Assembly (NCBI GenBank): GCA_019420265.1
Contig: JAHZHM010000275.1
Span: 1-14,720, forward strand
DNA length: 14,720 nt
Direction of reading: 5' to 3'
DNA from: Clostridiales bacterium
GTDB lineage: Bacteria > Bacillota > Clostridia > Christensenellales > Christensenellaceae
The position numbers and the translations under genes are program-made. Under the pieces are notes generated by a model. It was not told the DNA's origin, did not search any database, and saw only the letters and a list, made by a program, of their open reading frames with translations. Shown here one piece after another: positions 1 to 7,093 of this stretch; within the stretch, counting starts at the first letter, position 1; every line of letters starts with the position of its first letter.

Positions 1-1143
<1,143 letters not shown>

Positions 1144-1181
1144 CTCTTTTGCCGAGAGCATCGAGATTATCAAACAAAAGG

Positions 1182-1205
1182 CCGGCGCATTTGCGCCGGT
1201 TTTTT
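1182..1205 (+). terminator. Intrinsic terminator of the collagen-like gene
   Basis: Stem CCGGCGC (1182-1188) pairs with GCGCCGG (1193-1199) across an ATTT loop, followed directly by a T-run at 1200-1205. It lies 38 bp after the collagen-like gene's stop codon. Confidence 0.9.
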
Positions 1206-1253
1206 GCGTGCAGAAAAATGCGGCAGTGTAAGCGAGCAAATTTCTAAGAAATA

Positions 1254-1262
1254 TGCTATACT
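1254..1262 (+). promoter_or_regulatory. Extended -10 promoter for the HD hydrolase gene
   Basis: TGC followed by TATACT (1257-1262) forms an extended -10 element. No good -35 box is visible at 16-18 bp upstream (GAGCAA at 1234-1239 is poor), which extended -10 promoters tolerate. The predicted start near 1269 leaves a leader of about 60 nt before the ATG at 1330. Confidence 0.55.
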
Positions 1263-1329
1263 GAATAAAGCACGGCGCAAGGATAACAGCCAAAAAATGC
1301 TTGCTGCGCCAAAAAAGGAGGGAAATACG

Positions 1330-1914
1330 ATGCAAACTATGCCAAGGCAGCAAGCCATGCAGCTGCTGAGAGAATATAACAAAGAGCCGTTCCATCTGCT
1401 GCATGCGCTGACGGTAGAGGGCGTGATGCGCTATTACGCCAAAGAGCTGGGCTATTCGGAGCAGGAAGATTTCTGGGGGATTGCCGGCCTGCTGCACGAT
1501 ATCGATTTTGAGCAGTTCCCGGAGCAGCATTGCAGCAAAGCCCCGGAGCTATTGCGGCAGGGAGGCGCCAGCGAAGAGCTGATCCATGCGGTGTGCAGCC
1601 ATGGGTATGGGCTGGTCTCGGAGGTAAAGCCCGAGCACGAGATGGAAAAAGTGCTGTTTGCAACTGACGAGCTGACCGGGCTGATTGGCGCGGCTGCCCG
1701 GATGCGGCCATCTGGGAGCGTCTCGGATATGGAGCTTTCCAGCCTGAAAAAGAAGTTTAAGGACAAGCGCTTTGCCGCCGGATGCAGCAGGGATGTCATC
1801 CGAAGCGGTGCAGAGATGCTGGGCTGGGAGCTGGACGAGCTGCTCAGCCGCACGATCTTGGCCATGCGCTCCTGTGAACAGAGCATTGCACAGCAAATGC
1901 AGGAGCTGGGCTAA
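1330..1914 (+). CDS. HD-domain (HDIG-type) metal-dependent phosphohydrolase family protein
   Basis: 194 residues. The start at 1330 is chosen because AAGGAGGG lies just upstream; the open frame runs back to 1204 through the upstream terminator, which rules out earlier starts. The HD signature is complete: H25 (FHLLHAL), H56-D57 (GLLHDIDF), H91 (CSHGYG) and D113 (FATDELTG), the metal ligands of HD hydrolases. The tail carries a basic LKKKFKDKRFAAG stretch at about 139-151, typical of a common but uncharacterised Firmicute HD family. The protein is probably cytoplasmic, as no signal peptide or membrane segment is seen. The substrate is unknown; members of this fold act on nucleotides or other phosphoesters. 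It is a single-gene unit with its own promoter and terminator. A second, unrelated-looking HD protein lies at 5530-6021. Confidence 0.85.
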   Translation: MQTMPRQQAMQLLREYNKEPFHLLHALTVEGVMRYYAKELGYSEQEDFWGIAGLLHDIDFEQFPEQHCSKAPELLRQGGASEELIHAVCSHGYGLVSEVKPEHEMEKVLFATDELTGLIGAAARMRPSGSVSDMELSSLKKKFKDKRFAAGCSRDVIRSGAEMLGWELDELLSRTILAMRSCEQSIAQQMQELG

Positions 1915-1935
1915 GCGGCTATCCATAATTTGGGC

Positions 1936-1976
1936 AAAAAACCGCGCTCCGAAAGGGAAAACGCGGTTTTTTATTT
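1936..1976 (+). terminator. Intrinsic terminator of the HD hydrolase gene
   Basis: AAAAAACCGCG (1936-1946) pairs with CGCGGTTTTTT (1962-1972), leaving a 15-nt purine-rich loop. The A-run and T-run flank the GC core symmetrically. It starts 22 bp after the stop codon. Confidence 0.88.
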
Positions 1977-1989
1977 ACACGATGTTTAT

Positions 1990-2017
1990 TTGCCGGAAAG
2001 GCAGAACGTGGTATAAT
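1990..2017 (+). promoter_or_regulatory. Sigma-A-type promoter of the zinc-ribbon/YARHG gene
   Basis: TTGCCG (1990-1995), 16 bp, TATAAT (2012-2017), with TGG directly before the -10 making it extended. The start would fall near 2024, about 28 nt before the ATG at 2052. Confidence 0.75.
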
Positions 2018-2051
2018 CAAATCAAGTAAAGTGGTTGCGAGGAGGCACAGT

Positions 2052-3149
2052 ATGGGCTATTTTTGCCCCGATTGTGGAGCGGAGCTTGCGCCAGGCCAGA
2101 AGCATTGCCCTCATTGTGGGGCTGAGCTTTCGGAAGGGTGGCAGCAATCCAAAGCTGCTGCGCACGGCTCGCTCACAGGCGCTGATTTTATTGAAAAAGC
2201 GAAGGGCTGGGAATCTCCCAAAAAGAAAGGGAGAGGCTCGGGTTTTGCTATGCTCGCAACGCTCCTGCTCCTGGCTTTTGGCGTTGTGGCCGGTTTTTTA
2301 TGTATCCATCTTGGAGCCTTCGCGGAGAAGGGAACAGAGGCTGCCGAGGCTCTGCCCGAGGATGGTTTTGCGCAAAGCGCAGGCGGGCAGGAGGCAGCCT
2401 CGGATATGGCGCAGTCTGCCAGGGAGCTGACGCAAGAGGAAGAGACGCAATTAGCGGAGTTCATCGCTCAGTTTGAGCAAAAAGTGGAAGCAATACTGAC
2501 GCAAAGCTGGGAGACGGATGGCATCAAAGGGGCAAGCGCGCTGGGCGGGTTTGTCGCGGAAGAAAGCGCGCTTTGGAAGGGGCTGGATGCCCAGACCGGC
2601 GCCTGGAGCGGCGCGGCGCATCTGCCCCGGCTGACGCGCTATCGAATTCAAAGCTATATAGCGCAGTGGGATGGAGATGTCTTGGTTTTGCAGGTGCAGG
2701 AAAAACTGGAAGGGGAAGACCCGGCCGGGCAGCAAATTGTGCTGCAGTTTGAGGATACCTATATGCTGGAGCACCGCCAAGAGAGCTACTACTGCTTTGA
2801 TTCCCGCTGCAGCGAACTGCTTGCCGCGCTGGATACCTATTATGCAGAGGCCACTGCGGAAAATTTGGAGTTTTGGGTTATCGCAGGCTCCGGCCGCTGC
2901 TATACCAGAGAAGAGCTGGAGCAGGCGAGTGAATTCGAGCTTTCGGTTTTGCGCAACGGGATGTATGCGGTGTCCGGCAAGATTTTTACGCTGAATCGTC
3001 AGATCGGGGATTATTTCCGTCAATTCAAATGGTATCTTCCGGATACCGAGGATGACGAGATCGTGCGCAGCCGCATGAACAGCTATCAGATTCAAAATAT
3101 CACCAATATCCTGGAGATAGAGCGGGAGAGAGGATACCAGAAATCGTGA
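2052..3149 (+). CDS. Zinc-ribbon, single-pass membrane protein with C-terminal YARHG domain
   Basis: 365 residues. The start at 2052 is fixed by AGGAGG at 2040-2045. Order of parts: a zinc ribbon with two CxxC knuckles (C5/C8 and C19/C22); a basic linker (KKKGR); one membrane segment at about 64-88; an acidic, Gln-rich region at about 95-150; a middle domain that I do not recognise; and a C-terminal YARHG-type domain at about 284-355 (ELSVLRNGMYA ... YFRQFKWYLP). This layout, with a cytosolic zinc ribbon and an extracytoplasmic YARHG domain, recurs in Firmicutes, and its function is not established. The eponymous YARHG core reads YAVSG here, so the Arg-His pair is missing while the flanking RNGMYA and WYLP are kept. 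It is probably in the cytoplasmic membrane. No transcriptional partner is visible, as terminators lie on both sides. Confidence 0.8.
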   Translation: MGYFCPDCGAELAPGQKHCPHCGAELSEGWQQSKAAAHGSLTGADFIEKAKGWESPKKKGRGSGFAMLATLLLLAFGVVAGFLCIHLGAFAEKGTEAAEALPEDGFAQSAGGQEAASDMAQSARELTQEEETQLAEFIAQFEQKVEAILTQSWETDGIKGASALGGFVAEESALWKGLDAQTGAWSGAAHLPRLTRYRIQSYIAQWDGDVLVLQVQEKLEGEDPAGQQIVLQFEDTYMLEHRQESYYCFDSRCSELLAALDTYYAEATAENLEFWVIAGSGRCYTREELEQASEFELSVLRNGMYAVSGKIFTLNRQIGDYFRQFKWYLPDTEDDEIVRSRMNSYQIQNITNILEIERERGYQKS

Positions 3150-3214
3150 ATTACTGATGCTTGCAGCATTTTGCAGCATTTCTAAACAAAAATAATGGCG
3201 CGAGAATATGCTTT

Positions 3215-3242
3215 GGGCAGGGATGAAGTCCCTGCCCTTTTT
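3215..3242 (+). terminator. Intrinsic terminator of the YARHG gene
   Basis: GGGCAGGGA (3215-3223) pairs with TCCCTGCCC (3229-3237), 9 bp around a TGAAG loop, followed by TTTTT. It lies about 65 bp after the stop codon. Confidence 0.9.
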
Positions 3243-3295
3243 CAATTCTTAGGGTTTCGGTGGGAGATTGGCGAACTCCATGAAAAGACTGAGAC

Positions 3296-3326
3296 GCCTC
3301 CGCCTCTAAAGGCGAGGGCATCTTTT
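3296..3326 (+). terminator. Second, weaker terminator-like hairpin
   Basis: GCCTCCGCCT (3296-3305) pairs with AGGCGAGGGC (3310-3319), with one wobble and one mismatch around a CTAA loop, followed by ATCTTTT. It may be a backup terminator, or a leftover of an element between the two genes. Confidence 0.4.
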
Positions 3327-3354
3327 CGCAGTGATATGAGCGGCAAAATCTGGA

Positions 3355-3384
3355 TTGTCTTTTGTGCGCTGGATATGGTATAAT
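3355..3384 (+). promoter_or_regulatory. First promoter upstream of the CapA lipoprotein gene
   Basis: TTGTCT (3355-3360), 18 bp, TATAAT (3379-3384) with TGG just before it. It is the only one of the three tandem -10 elements here that has a recognisable -35 box. A transcript from it would run through both 100-bp repeat hairpins before reaching the gene at 3613. Confidence 0.65.
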
Positions 3385-3438
3385 GAACGCCCGGCCTAAA
3401 GGAAAGGGTTGCACCCTTCCGAGGCCGGAACGTTCATT
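3382..3438 (+). repeat. Long inverted repeat (hairpin) in repeat unit 1
   Basis: AATGAACG (3382-3389) pairs with CGTTCATT (3431-3438); CCGGCCT (3391-3397) with AGGCCGG (3422-3428); GGAAAGGG (3401-3408) with CCCTTCC (3414-3420), one A bulged. Together this is a stem of more than 20 bp with small internal loops and a TTGCA tip. The left arm includes the last bases of the TATAAT box, so the outer stem exists only as DNA or in read-through RNA, not in RNA started from this promoter. Confidence 0.88.
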
Positions 3439-3481
3439 GACGGCTACCGGCAGCGCACAACGCGCGCCGCCGACATGGTAT

Positions 3482-3538
3482 AATGAACGCCTGGCCGAAA
3501 CGAAAGGGTTGCACCCTTCCGAGGCCGGAACGTTCATT
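3482..3538 (+). repeat. Long inverted repeat (hairpin) in repeat unit 2
   Basis: The same architecture as in unit 1, exactly 100 bp downstream. Outer arms AATGAACG and CGTTCATT are perfect. In the middle stem, CTGGCCG (3491-3497) now gives one wobble and one mismatch with AGGCCGG (3522-3528), and C3501 loses one base pair of the tip stem, so this copy is weaker. The changes are not compensatory. Confidence 0.85.
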
Positions 3539-3575
3539 GACGGCTACTGGCAGCGCACAACGCGCGCTAGCGATA

Positions 3576-3584
3576 TGGTATAGT
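3576..3584 (+). promoter_or_regulatory. Gene-proximal extended -10 (third repeat copy)
   Basis: TGG plus TATAGT (3579-3584) in the truncated third copy. The predicted start near 3591 leaves a leader of about 22 nt before the ATG at 3613. As in unit 2, no -35 box is visible, because the sequence 17 bp upstream is CACAAC. Confidence 0.5.
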
Positions 3585-3612
3585 GAAACAATAGAGAAGG
3601 AAAAGAGGAAAG

Positions 3613-5349
3613 ATGAAGGCAAGAAAAGTTACGGCACTTTTGCTGATTTTGGCGCTGGTCTGTGTTTTCTCTGGCTGTGCAGAGCAAACCGAGCAGACGG
3701 CTGCGCCAGGGCAAAGCCCGAGCTCCGAGCCCAGCGCAGAGCCAATTCCGGCTTTCGCCTTGGAATCACTGGAAATGCGGCAGGGCGATGTTGTCGCCTT
3801 AGAGGATTGCTATGCAGAGGATGTTGCGCCAGACGGTGCGATGTGGTATGCCTCCAGCGATGAGACGGTTGCGCTGGTAAACGAGCAGAGAGAGATTGTG
3901 GCCGTTGGAGTGGGCGAATGCACCATCTCTGTTGTGAACGAAAATGCCTCGGGCGAGCTGAAAATTGAGGTAACGGGGATGCCGGAGGCGCCGGGCGTCC
4001 ATATCGAGCAGGCCTATCTTGCGCTGGAGCCGGGGCAGGAGGGGCAGCTGAGCTGCCATCTCACTCGGGAAGTGCAGGGGCAGGCAGTTTGGTCCAGCAA
4101 TGACGAGAGCGTCGCCACTGTGGATAGCCAGGGCAGAGTGGTGGCCGTGGGCAAAGGGACGGCGCGCGTGAGCGCGCAGGCAGGCAAATACCAGGATTCC
4201 GTCGCCGTCTGGGTCACTTCCAGCAAGCCATACGCGCCGCTGGGCGAGATTACTGCCCCTAGATTCCAAAAAACAGATGGGATTTGGCAGAATCCGGAAG
4301 CTTCGGATACGGGGGAGGCGAGCATTTTGCTGACGGGCGATCTCATGTGCCTTTCCTCGCAGCAGTATGCGGCCAAAACCAGCAAGAGCTATAACTACAA
4401 CAGCAGCTTCCGGCTGGTGCGCCCCATCTTCGCAGAGGGAGATTTTGTCGTCGGAAATTTGGAGACATGCCTCTCCTATTCCAGCCCCTATACGGCGGCG
4501 GAGAAAACCGTGCAGGATAACCCGCACTGCAATGCCCAGGCGACGTTCCTCGATGCAGTTCGCTATGCGGGCTGGGATGCTGTGGTTACGGCCAACAACC
4601 ACGCCGGAGATACGGGAACCATGGGGCTTTATGAGACGGTGCAGATGCTGGATACCTATCTCATCGCCCACACCGGCACGTTTACCCAGGCCGGCGAGCC
4701 GAGGTTCCTTCTGGCAAATGTCAACGGCATCAAAGTTGCAGTTCTCTCCTATACGGAAATTCTCAACACCAAATACGGTGAGCTGGCTATCCCGGATGCG
4801 CAGAAGTCGCTTTTGATCAGAAGGTATTCCGAGGAGAACGTCAGGGCGGATGTGGCGGCGGCACGCGAAGCTGGAGCGGAATTTATCATCGCGTATAACC
4901 ATTGGGGCGTAGAAAATACGCACGATTACACGCAAAAGCAGGTGGAGCACGCCCAGCAGATGGCAGATGCCGGGGTGGATTTTATCGCCGGCTCGCATTC
5001 GCACTGCCTGCAGGGCCCGAAGATCTTCACTGCGGCAGACGGCAGGAGCGTCCCCTGCATCTTCTCCATGGGCAATTTCGTCTCGGGCATGGGCCGGGAG
5101 ATCAACAATGATACCATCATTTTAAAACTGGATTTGGCTCGGAAGGAAGATGGGATAGAGCTGCAAAATGTGGGCTATATTCCATGCAAAGTGTTTGTGG
5201 AATATGGAGATGGGCATCATGTCGTCGTGCCGACCAGCTCTGCGCTTAACGGTGGCAAGAGCTCTTCCTCGCTCTCTGCCGCACATGATCGAATCGTCAA
5301 AGTGATGCGGGGCGAAGAGGTTTTTGTGGAAATCCGGGAGCTGGGTTAG
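3613..5349 (+). CDS. Lipoprotein with two Big_2 Ig-like domains and a CapA/PgsA-type metallophosphoesterase domain
   Basis: 578 residues. The start at 3613 follows GAGGAAAG. A signal peptide ends at a lipobox-like FSGC with C22, so the protein is probably lipid-anchored outside the membrane. A Pro/Ser/Glu-rich spacer (about 23-48) leads to two bacterial Ig-like Big_2 domains (about 50-121 and 129-202; WSSNDESVATVDSQGRVVAVG is the typical core). The CapA domain (about 235-520) keeps the family's metal-site motifs: LTGDLM (D243), GNLET (N282, E284), ANNHAGD (N329, H330), HWG (H430), GSHSH (H462, H464) and GNF (N488). CapA/PgsA homologues take part in poly-gamma-glutamate capsule synthesis or export, but no pgsB or pgsC neighbour is visible, so a general surface phosphoesterase or wall-binding role is equally possible. 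It is monocistronic, with the 100-bp promoter repeat upstream. Confidence 0.88.
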   Translation: MKARKVTALLLILALVCVFSGCAEQTEQTAAPGQSPSSEPSAEPIPAFALESLEMRQGDVVALEDCYAEDVAPDGAMWYASSDETVALVNEQREIVAVGVGECTISVVNENASGELKIEVTGMPEAPGVHIEQAYLALEPGQEGQLSCHLTREVQGQAVWSSNDESVATVDSQGRVVAVGKGTARVSAQAGKYQDSVAVWVTSSKPYAPLGEITAPRFQKTDGIWQNPEASDTGEASILLTGDLMCLSSQQYAAKTSKSYNYNSSFRLVRPIFAEGDFVVGNLETCLSYSSPYTAAEKTVQDNPHCNAQATFLDAVRYAGWDAVVTANNHAGDTGTMGLYETVQMLDTYLIAHTGTFTQAGEPRFLLANVNGIKVAVLSYTEILNTKYGELAIPDAQKSLLIRRYSEENVRADVAAAREAGAEFIIAYNHWGVENTHDYTQKQVEHAQQMADAGVDFIAGSHSHCLQGPKIFTAADGRSVPCIFSMGNFVSGMGREINNDTIILKLDLARKEDGIELQNVGYIPCKVFVEYGDGHHVVVPTSSALNGGKSSSSLSAAHDRIVKVMRGEEVFVEIRELG

Positions 5350-5369
5350 AAGAAGATGCAAAACGGCAA

Positions 5370-5495
5370 AATAATCACGAAATGAGGCACCTGCCTTGAT
5401 AGAAGGCGGGAACCATAAGTCTTTCAGTGAGAGTTTTGGCAATCTCCTGATAAAAAATAAAGGGGTTGGCACTCTGCGTTGGGTGCCAGCCTCTT
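5370..5495 (+). ncRNA. Possible structured small RNA or long 3' UTR after the CapA gene
   Basis: The sequence 5384-5495 has much more pairing than ordinary spacer. There is a hairpin GCCTT/AAGGC (5393-5397 with 5403-5407, loop GATAG), a small hairpin CTTTC/GAGAG (5421-5433), and a long hairpin AAGGGGTTGGCAC/GTGCCAGCCTCTT (5460-5472 with 5483-5495, two wobble pairs). GAGGC (5384-5388) can alternatively close the whole segment with GCCTC (5489-5493). A weak -10-like AATAAT at 5370-5375 would start RNA near 5384. I do not recognise the family; a 6S-like RNA was considered but cannot be supported. It may simply be the 3' UTR of the upstream gene. Confidence 0.35.
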
Positions 5496-5500
5496 ATTGA

Positions 5501-5528
5501 AAAAGGGAAGGCAATCGCCTTCCCTTTT
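5501..5528. terminator. Bidirectional intrinsic terminator between convergent genes
   Basis: AAAAGGGAAGGC (5501-5512) pairs with GCCTTCCCTTTT (5517-5528), 12 bp around an AATC loop, with A-run and T-run on opposite sides. It serves the CapA gene from the left and the HD gene, whose stop codon is at 5530-5532, from the right. Confidence 0.9.
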
Positions 5529-5529
5529 G

Positions 5530-6021
5530 CTATGCGCGCTGTGGCTGCAAAAGCGTGGCCAGCAGCCAGCGCCGAATGCGCAGCAGGTGGTAAATATGCA
5601 GCACCTCTGCCGTCGCGCAGATTTTATCTGCCAGATTCACAATTTTGGATTCCGCAAAGCGCGGTTTTTGCCCGGCAGACGGCCACATATGGCCCAGGAT
5701 GCAATCTTTTTCCACTTCGGAGAGCGAAAAGCGCGCCGTCGCGTTGCGAAGGGCGGCCAAAGGGTGGTAGGCCGCATGCCGGCCGACATAGTTGCGCTTA
5801 TCGTGCTGGTCGTAGAGAAACATATCGTGCAAAAGCGCGCCCCGCGCCGCGGCACGGTAATCCAGCCCGCGCTTTTTTGCCATGCGGTAGCTCACAAACG
5901 AGACGAACAGGCAGTGCTCCAGGCAGTTGACCGTGGGCACATGCTGCGTTGTGTGTTGCATGGCCTGGACTGTATCGGTATAATAAAGATCGCGGATGCA
6001 ATCGAAAAATTCTCTGAACAT
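5530..6021 (-). CDS. HD-domain protein (HDIG type), second in the window
   Basis: 163 residues on the minus strand. The start at 6021 follows GAGGTG at a good distance and lies about 20 nt from a TATAAT box. HD ligands are H36 (CLEHCLF), H65-D66 (ALLHDMF) and D132 (NLADK). Further conserved histidines lie in GRHAAYHPLAAL (H82, H86) and GHMWP (H111). The HMWP motif and the AYHP-LAALRNA block match a common Firmicute family of about 160-190 residues annotated only as HD domain protein, so a metal-dependent phosphohydrolase activity is likely but the substrate is unknown. There is no signal peptide or membrane segment. It is monocistronic and shares little with the HD protein at 1330-1914 beyond the signature. 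Confidence 0.83.
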   Translation of the reverse strand: MFREFFDCIRDLYYTDTVQAMQHTTQHVPTVNCLEHCLFVSFVSYRMAKKRGLDYRAAARGALLHDMFLYDQHDKRNYVGRHAAYHPLAALRNATARFSLSEVEKDCILGHMWPSAGQKPRFAESKIVNLADKICATAEVLHIYHLLRIRRWLLATLLQPQRA

Positions 6022-6041
6022 TGCTTCACCTCACTATTGCA

Positions 6042-6070
6042 ATTATAGCATATGGCCCGCGGCTTGAAAA
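6042..6070 (-). promoter_or_regulatory. Promoter of the minus-strand HD gene
   Basis: On the minus strand, TATAAT occupies 6047-6042, preceded by TGC (6050-6048), giving an extended -10. TTTTCA at 6070-6065, 17 bp upstream, is a fair -35. The RNA would start near 6035, giving a short leader of about 14 nt that still includes the GAGGTG ribosome site. Confidence 0.7.
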
Positions 6071-6097
6071 TGACAAAGGGCTAAGCAAATTTTGTCA
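6071..6097. promoter_or_regulatory. Inverted repeat TGACAAA-N13-TTTGTCA between divergent genes
   Basis: TGACAAA (6071-6077) and TTTGTCA (6091-6097) are perfect 7-bp inverted arms 13 bp apart, in the short spacer between the minus-strand HD gene and the plus-strand hydrolase. The right arm doubles as a -35-like TTGTCA (6092-6097), with only a poor -10 (TAAGAA, 6115-6120) for the hydrolase. It could be an operator or a chance arrangement of promoter-like bases. Confidence 0.35.
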
Positions 6098-6142
6098 ATT
6101 GCAGTAATTTATTTTAAGAAAACCAAAATATGGAGAGATAAA

Positions 6143-7093
6143 ATGAATGTGTTTTCCTGGGTTTTGCTCATACTGGGCGTTCTTGCCCTTCTAATTTTGC
6201 TCATCTCGTATGCGCTGTATCGCTATGCCCTGGTGCGCACCAGGCCGCGCAAAAAGCAAAAGCCGCCAGCAAAAAAATGGCTGCCGCACATGCCGCGCAT
6301 CCATGAAGGAGAGGCCTTTTTGGATGCACTGCCAAGCGAGCAGGTGCAGATTTTTGCACAGGACGGCACGCCGCTGCACGCGGTGTTCTATCCTTCCCAG
6401 CGTTCGGAGCAGGGCAAGGTGGTGCTTGCCATTCACGGGCATAAGACGGATGGGAAAACCAACTTTAGCGTGTTTGCAAAATTTTTCTATCAGATGGGCT
6501 ATGCGCTGCTCATCCCGGATAACCGGGCGCATGGAAACAGCGGCGGCAGGCTCATCGGGTTTGGGTGGCTGGATCACAAAGACTGCCTGCTTTGGATGCA
6601 GTATCTGCGCCAGCGCATGGGAGAGCCCTGCAAAATTTTGCTGCACGGCGTCTCCATGGGAGCGGCGACTGTGCTCATGGCGGCAGGCGAGCGGCCGGAG
6701 AAGCTCCAAGGGGTGATCGCGGATTGCGGCTTTACTTCCGCCCTGGAGGAATTCCGGCATGTTTTGCATGAATACTACCATCTGCCCGCCATCCCGTTTT
6801 TGCCGATTGCCAGCGCCATCTGCAAGCTGCGGGCAGGCTACACGTTTGCCCAGTGCTCCGCCAGAGAGCAGCTGAAAAAGGCGAGGGTTCCCATCCTATT
6901 CATCCATGGGCAGCGGGATCGCTTTGTTCCTACCTGGATGTCGGAAGAGATGTATCGCGGGTACGCCGGCCCTAAGCAGCTTTTTTTGGCGCCCACAGCC
7001 GATCATGCCACAGCCTATTTCCTCCATCAGCAGGAATACGAAGCGGCAGTGCGCAGCTTTTTGGCGCGTTTTCTGCCCGAGATGCAAGGCTAG
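6143..7093 (+). CDS. Membrane-anchored alpha/beta hydrolase
   Basis: 316 residues from 6143, which follows GGAGAG at 5 nt spacing; an in-frame alternative from 6092 lacks a ribosome site. An N-terminal membrane segment (about 4-26) and a basic stretch (RTRPRKKQK) precede the hydrolase domain. The catalytic triad is visible: nucleophile S171 in GVSMG, D259 in HGQRDRFVP and H288 in TADHATAY. The oxyanion-hole motif is IHGHKTDG, and PDNRAHGNSGG is the strand/turn conserved in prolyl-oligopeptidase-like hydrolases. It resembles YqkD-type Firmicute hydrolases; the substrate is unknown and is probably an ester or peptide at the membrane. It overlaps the convergent SleC-like gene by 4 bp, with no terminator between them. 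Confidence 0.85.
   Translation: MNVFSWVLLILGVLALLILLISYALYRYALVRTRPRKKQKPPAKKWLPHMPRIHEGEAFLDALPSEQVQIFAQDGTPLHAVFYPSQRSEQGKVVLAIHGHKTDGKTNFSVFAKFFYQMGYALLIPDNRAHGNSGGRLIGFGWLDHKDCLLWMQYLRQRMGEPCKILLHGVSMGAATVLMAAGERPEKLQGVIADCGFTSALEEFRHVLHEYYHLPAIPFLPIASAICKLRAGYTFAQCSAREQLKKARVPILFIHGQRDRFVPTWMSEEMYRGYAGPKQLFLAPTADHATAYFLHQQEYEAAVRSFLARFLPEMQG

Larger units (their letters stand above)
3375..3587 (+). repeat. Exact-period 100-bp tandem repeat with a -10 box and a hairpin in each unit
   Basis: Unit 1 is 3375-3474 and unit 2 is 3475-3574; a truncated third copy is 3575-3587. Units 1 and 2 are equal in length and differ at eight positions (3392, 3397, 3401, 3448, 3468-3470 and 3474 in unit 1). 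Each full unit begins ATGGTATAATGAACG, an extended -10 fused to the left arm of a long inverted repeat. The unit also contains GGGTTGCACCC at its hairpin tip and a GC-rich tail with CGCACAACGCGCG. The third copy keeps only ATGGTATAGTGAA and provides the -10 nearest the gene at 3613. There are no CRISPR-like unique spacers. Confidence 0.93.
3150..3612. other. 463-bp non-coding region: terminator, hairpin and promoter repeats
   Basis: No convincing gene is present. The stretch holds a strong terminator (3215-3242), a second hairpin (3296-3319) with a short T-run, and from 3355 a promoter followed by a 100-bp tandem repeat leading into the CapA lipoprotein gene. Short open frames across the repeat exist on both strands, but their peptides only reflect the repeated DNA. 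Confidence 0.75.

Noticed and set aside
3382..3538. Integron attC sites
   Set aside because: The approximately 57-bp palindromes lack the GTTRRRY/RYYYAAC core sites, and no integrase or cassette genes are present.
3362..3583. Short open frames across the 100-bp repeat with repeated peptide sequence
   Set aside because: The peptide repetition only mirrors the DNA repeat (100 bp is not a multiple of three, so copies are in different frames), there is no ribosome site, and the promoters fall inside.
3375..3587. CRISPR array
   Set aside because: The units abut directly and are 100 bp with internal differences; there are no short repeats with unique spacers and no cas genes.
3799..5004. 401-residue open frame on the minus strand opposite the CapA lipoprotein gene
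   Set aside because: The plus-strand protein carries all the CapA motifs; the antisense product is His/Arg-rich with no domain.
5384..5495. T-box, SRP RNA or known riboswitch
   Set aside because: No T-box TGGNACCGCG motif, no SRP GGAAG-type tip and no recognised aptamer core; the segment also precedes a convergent gene rather than a co-directional one.
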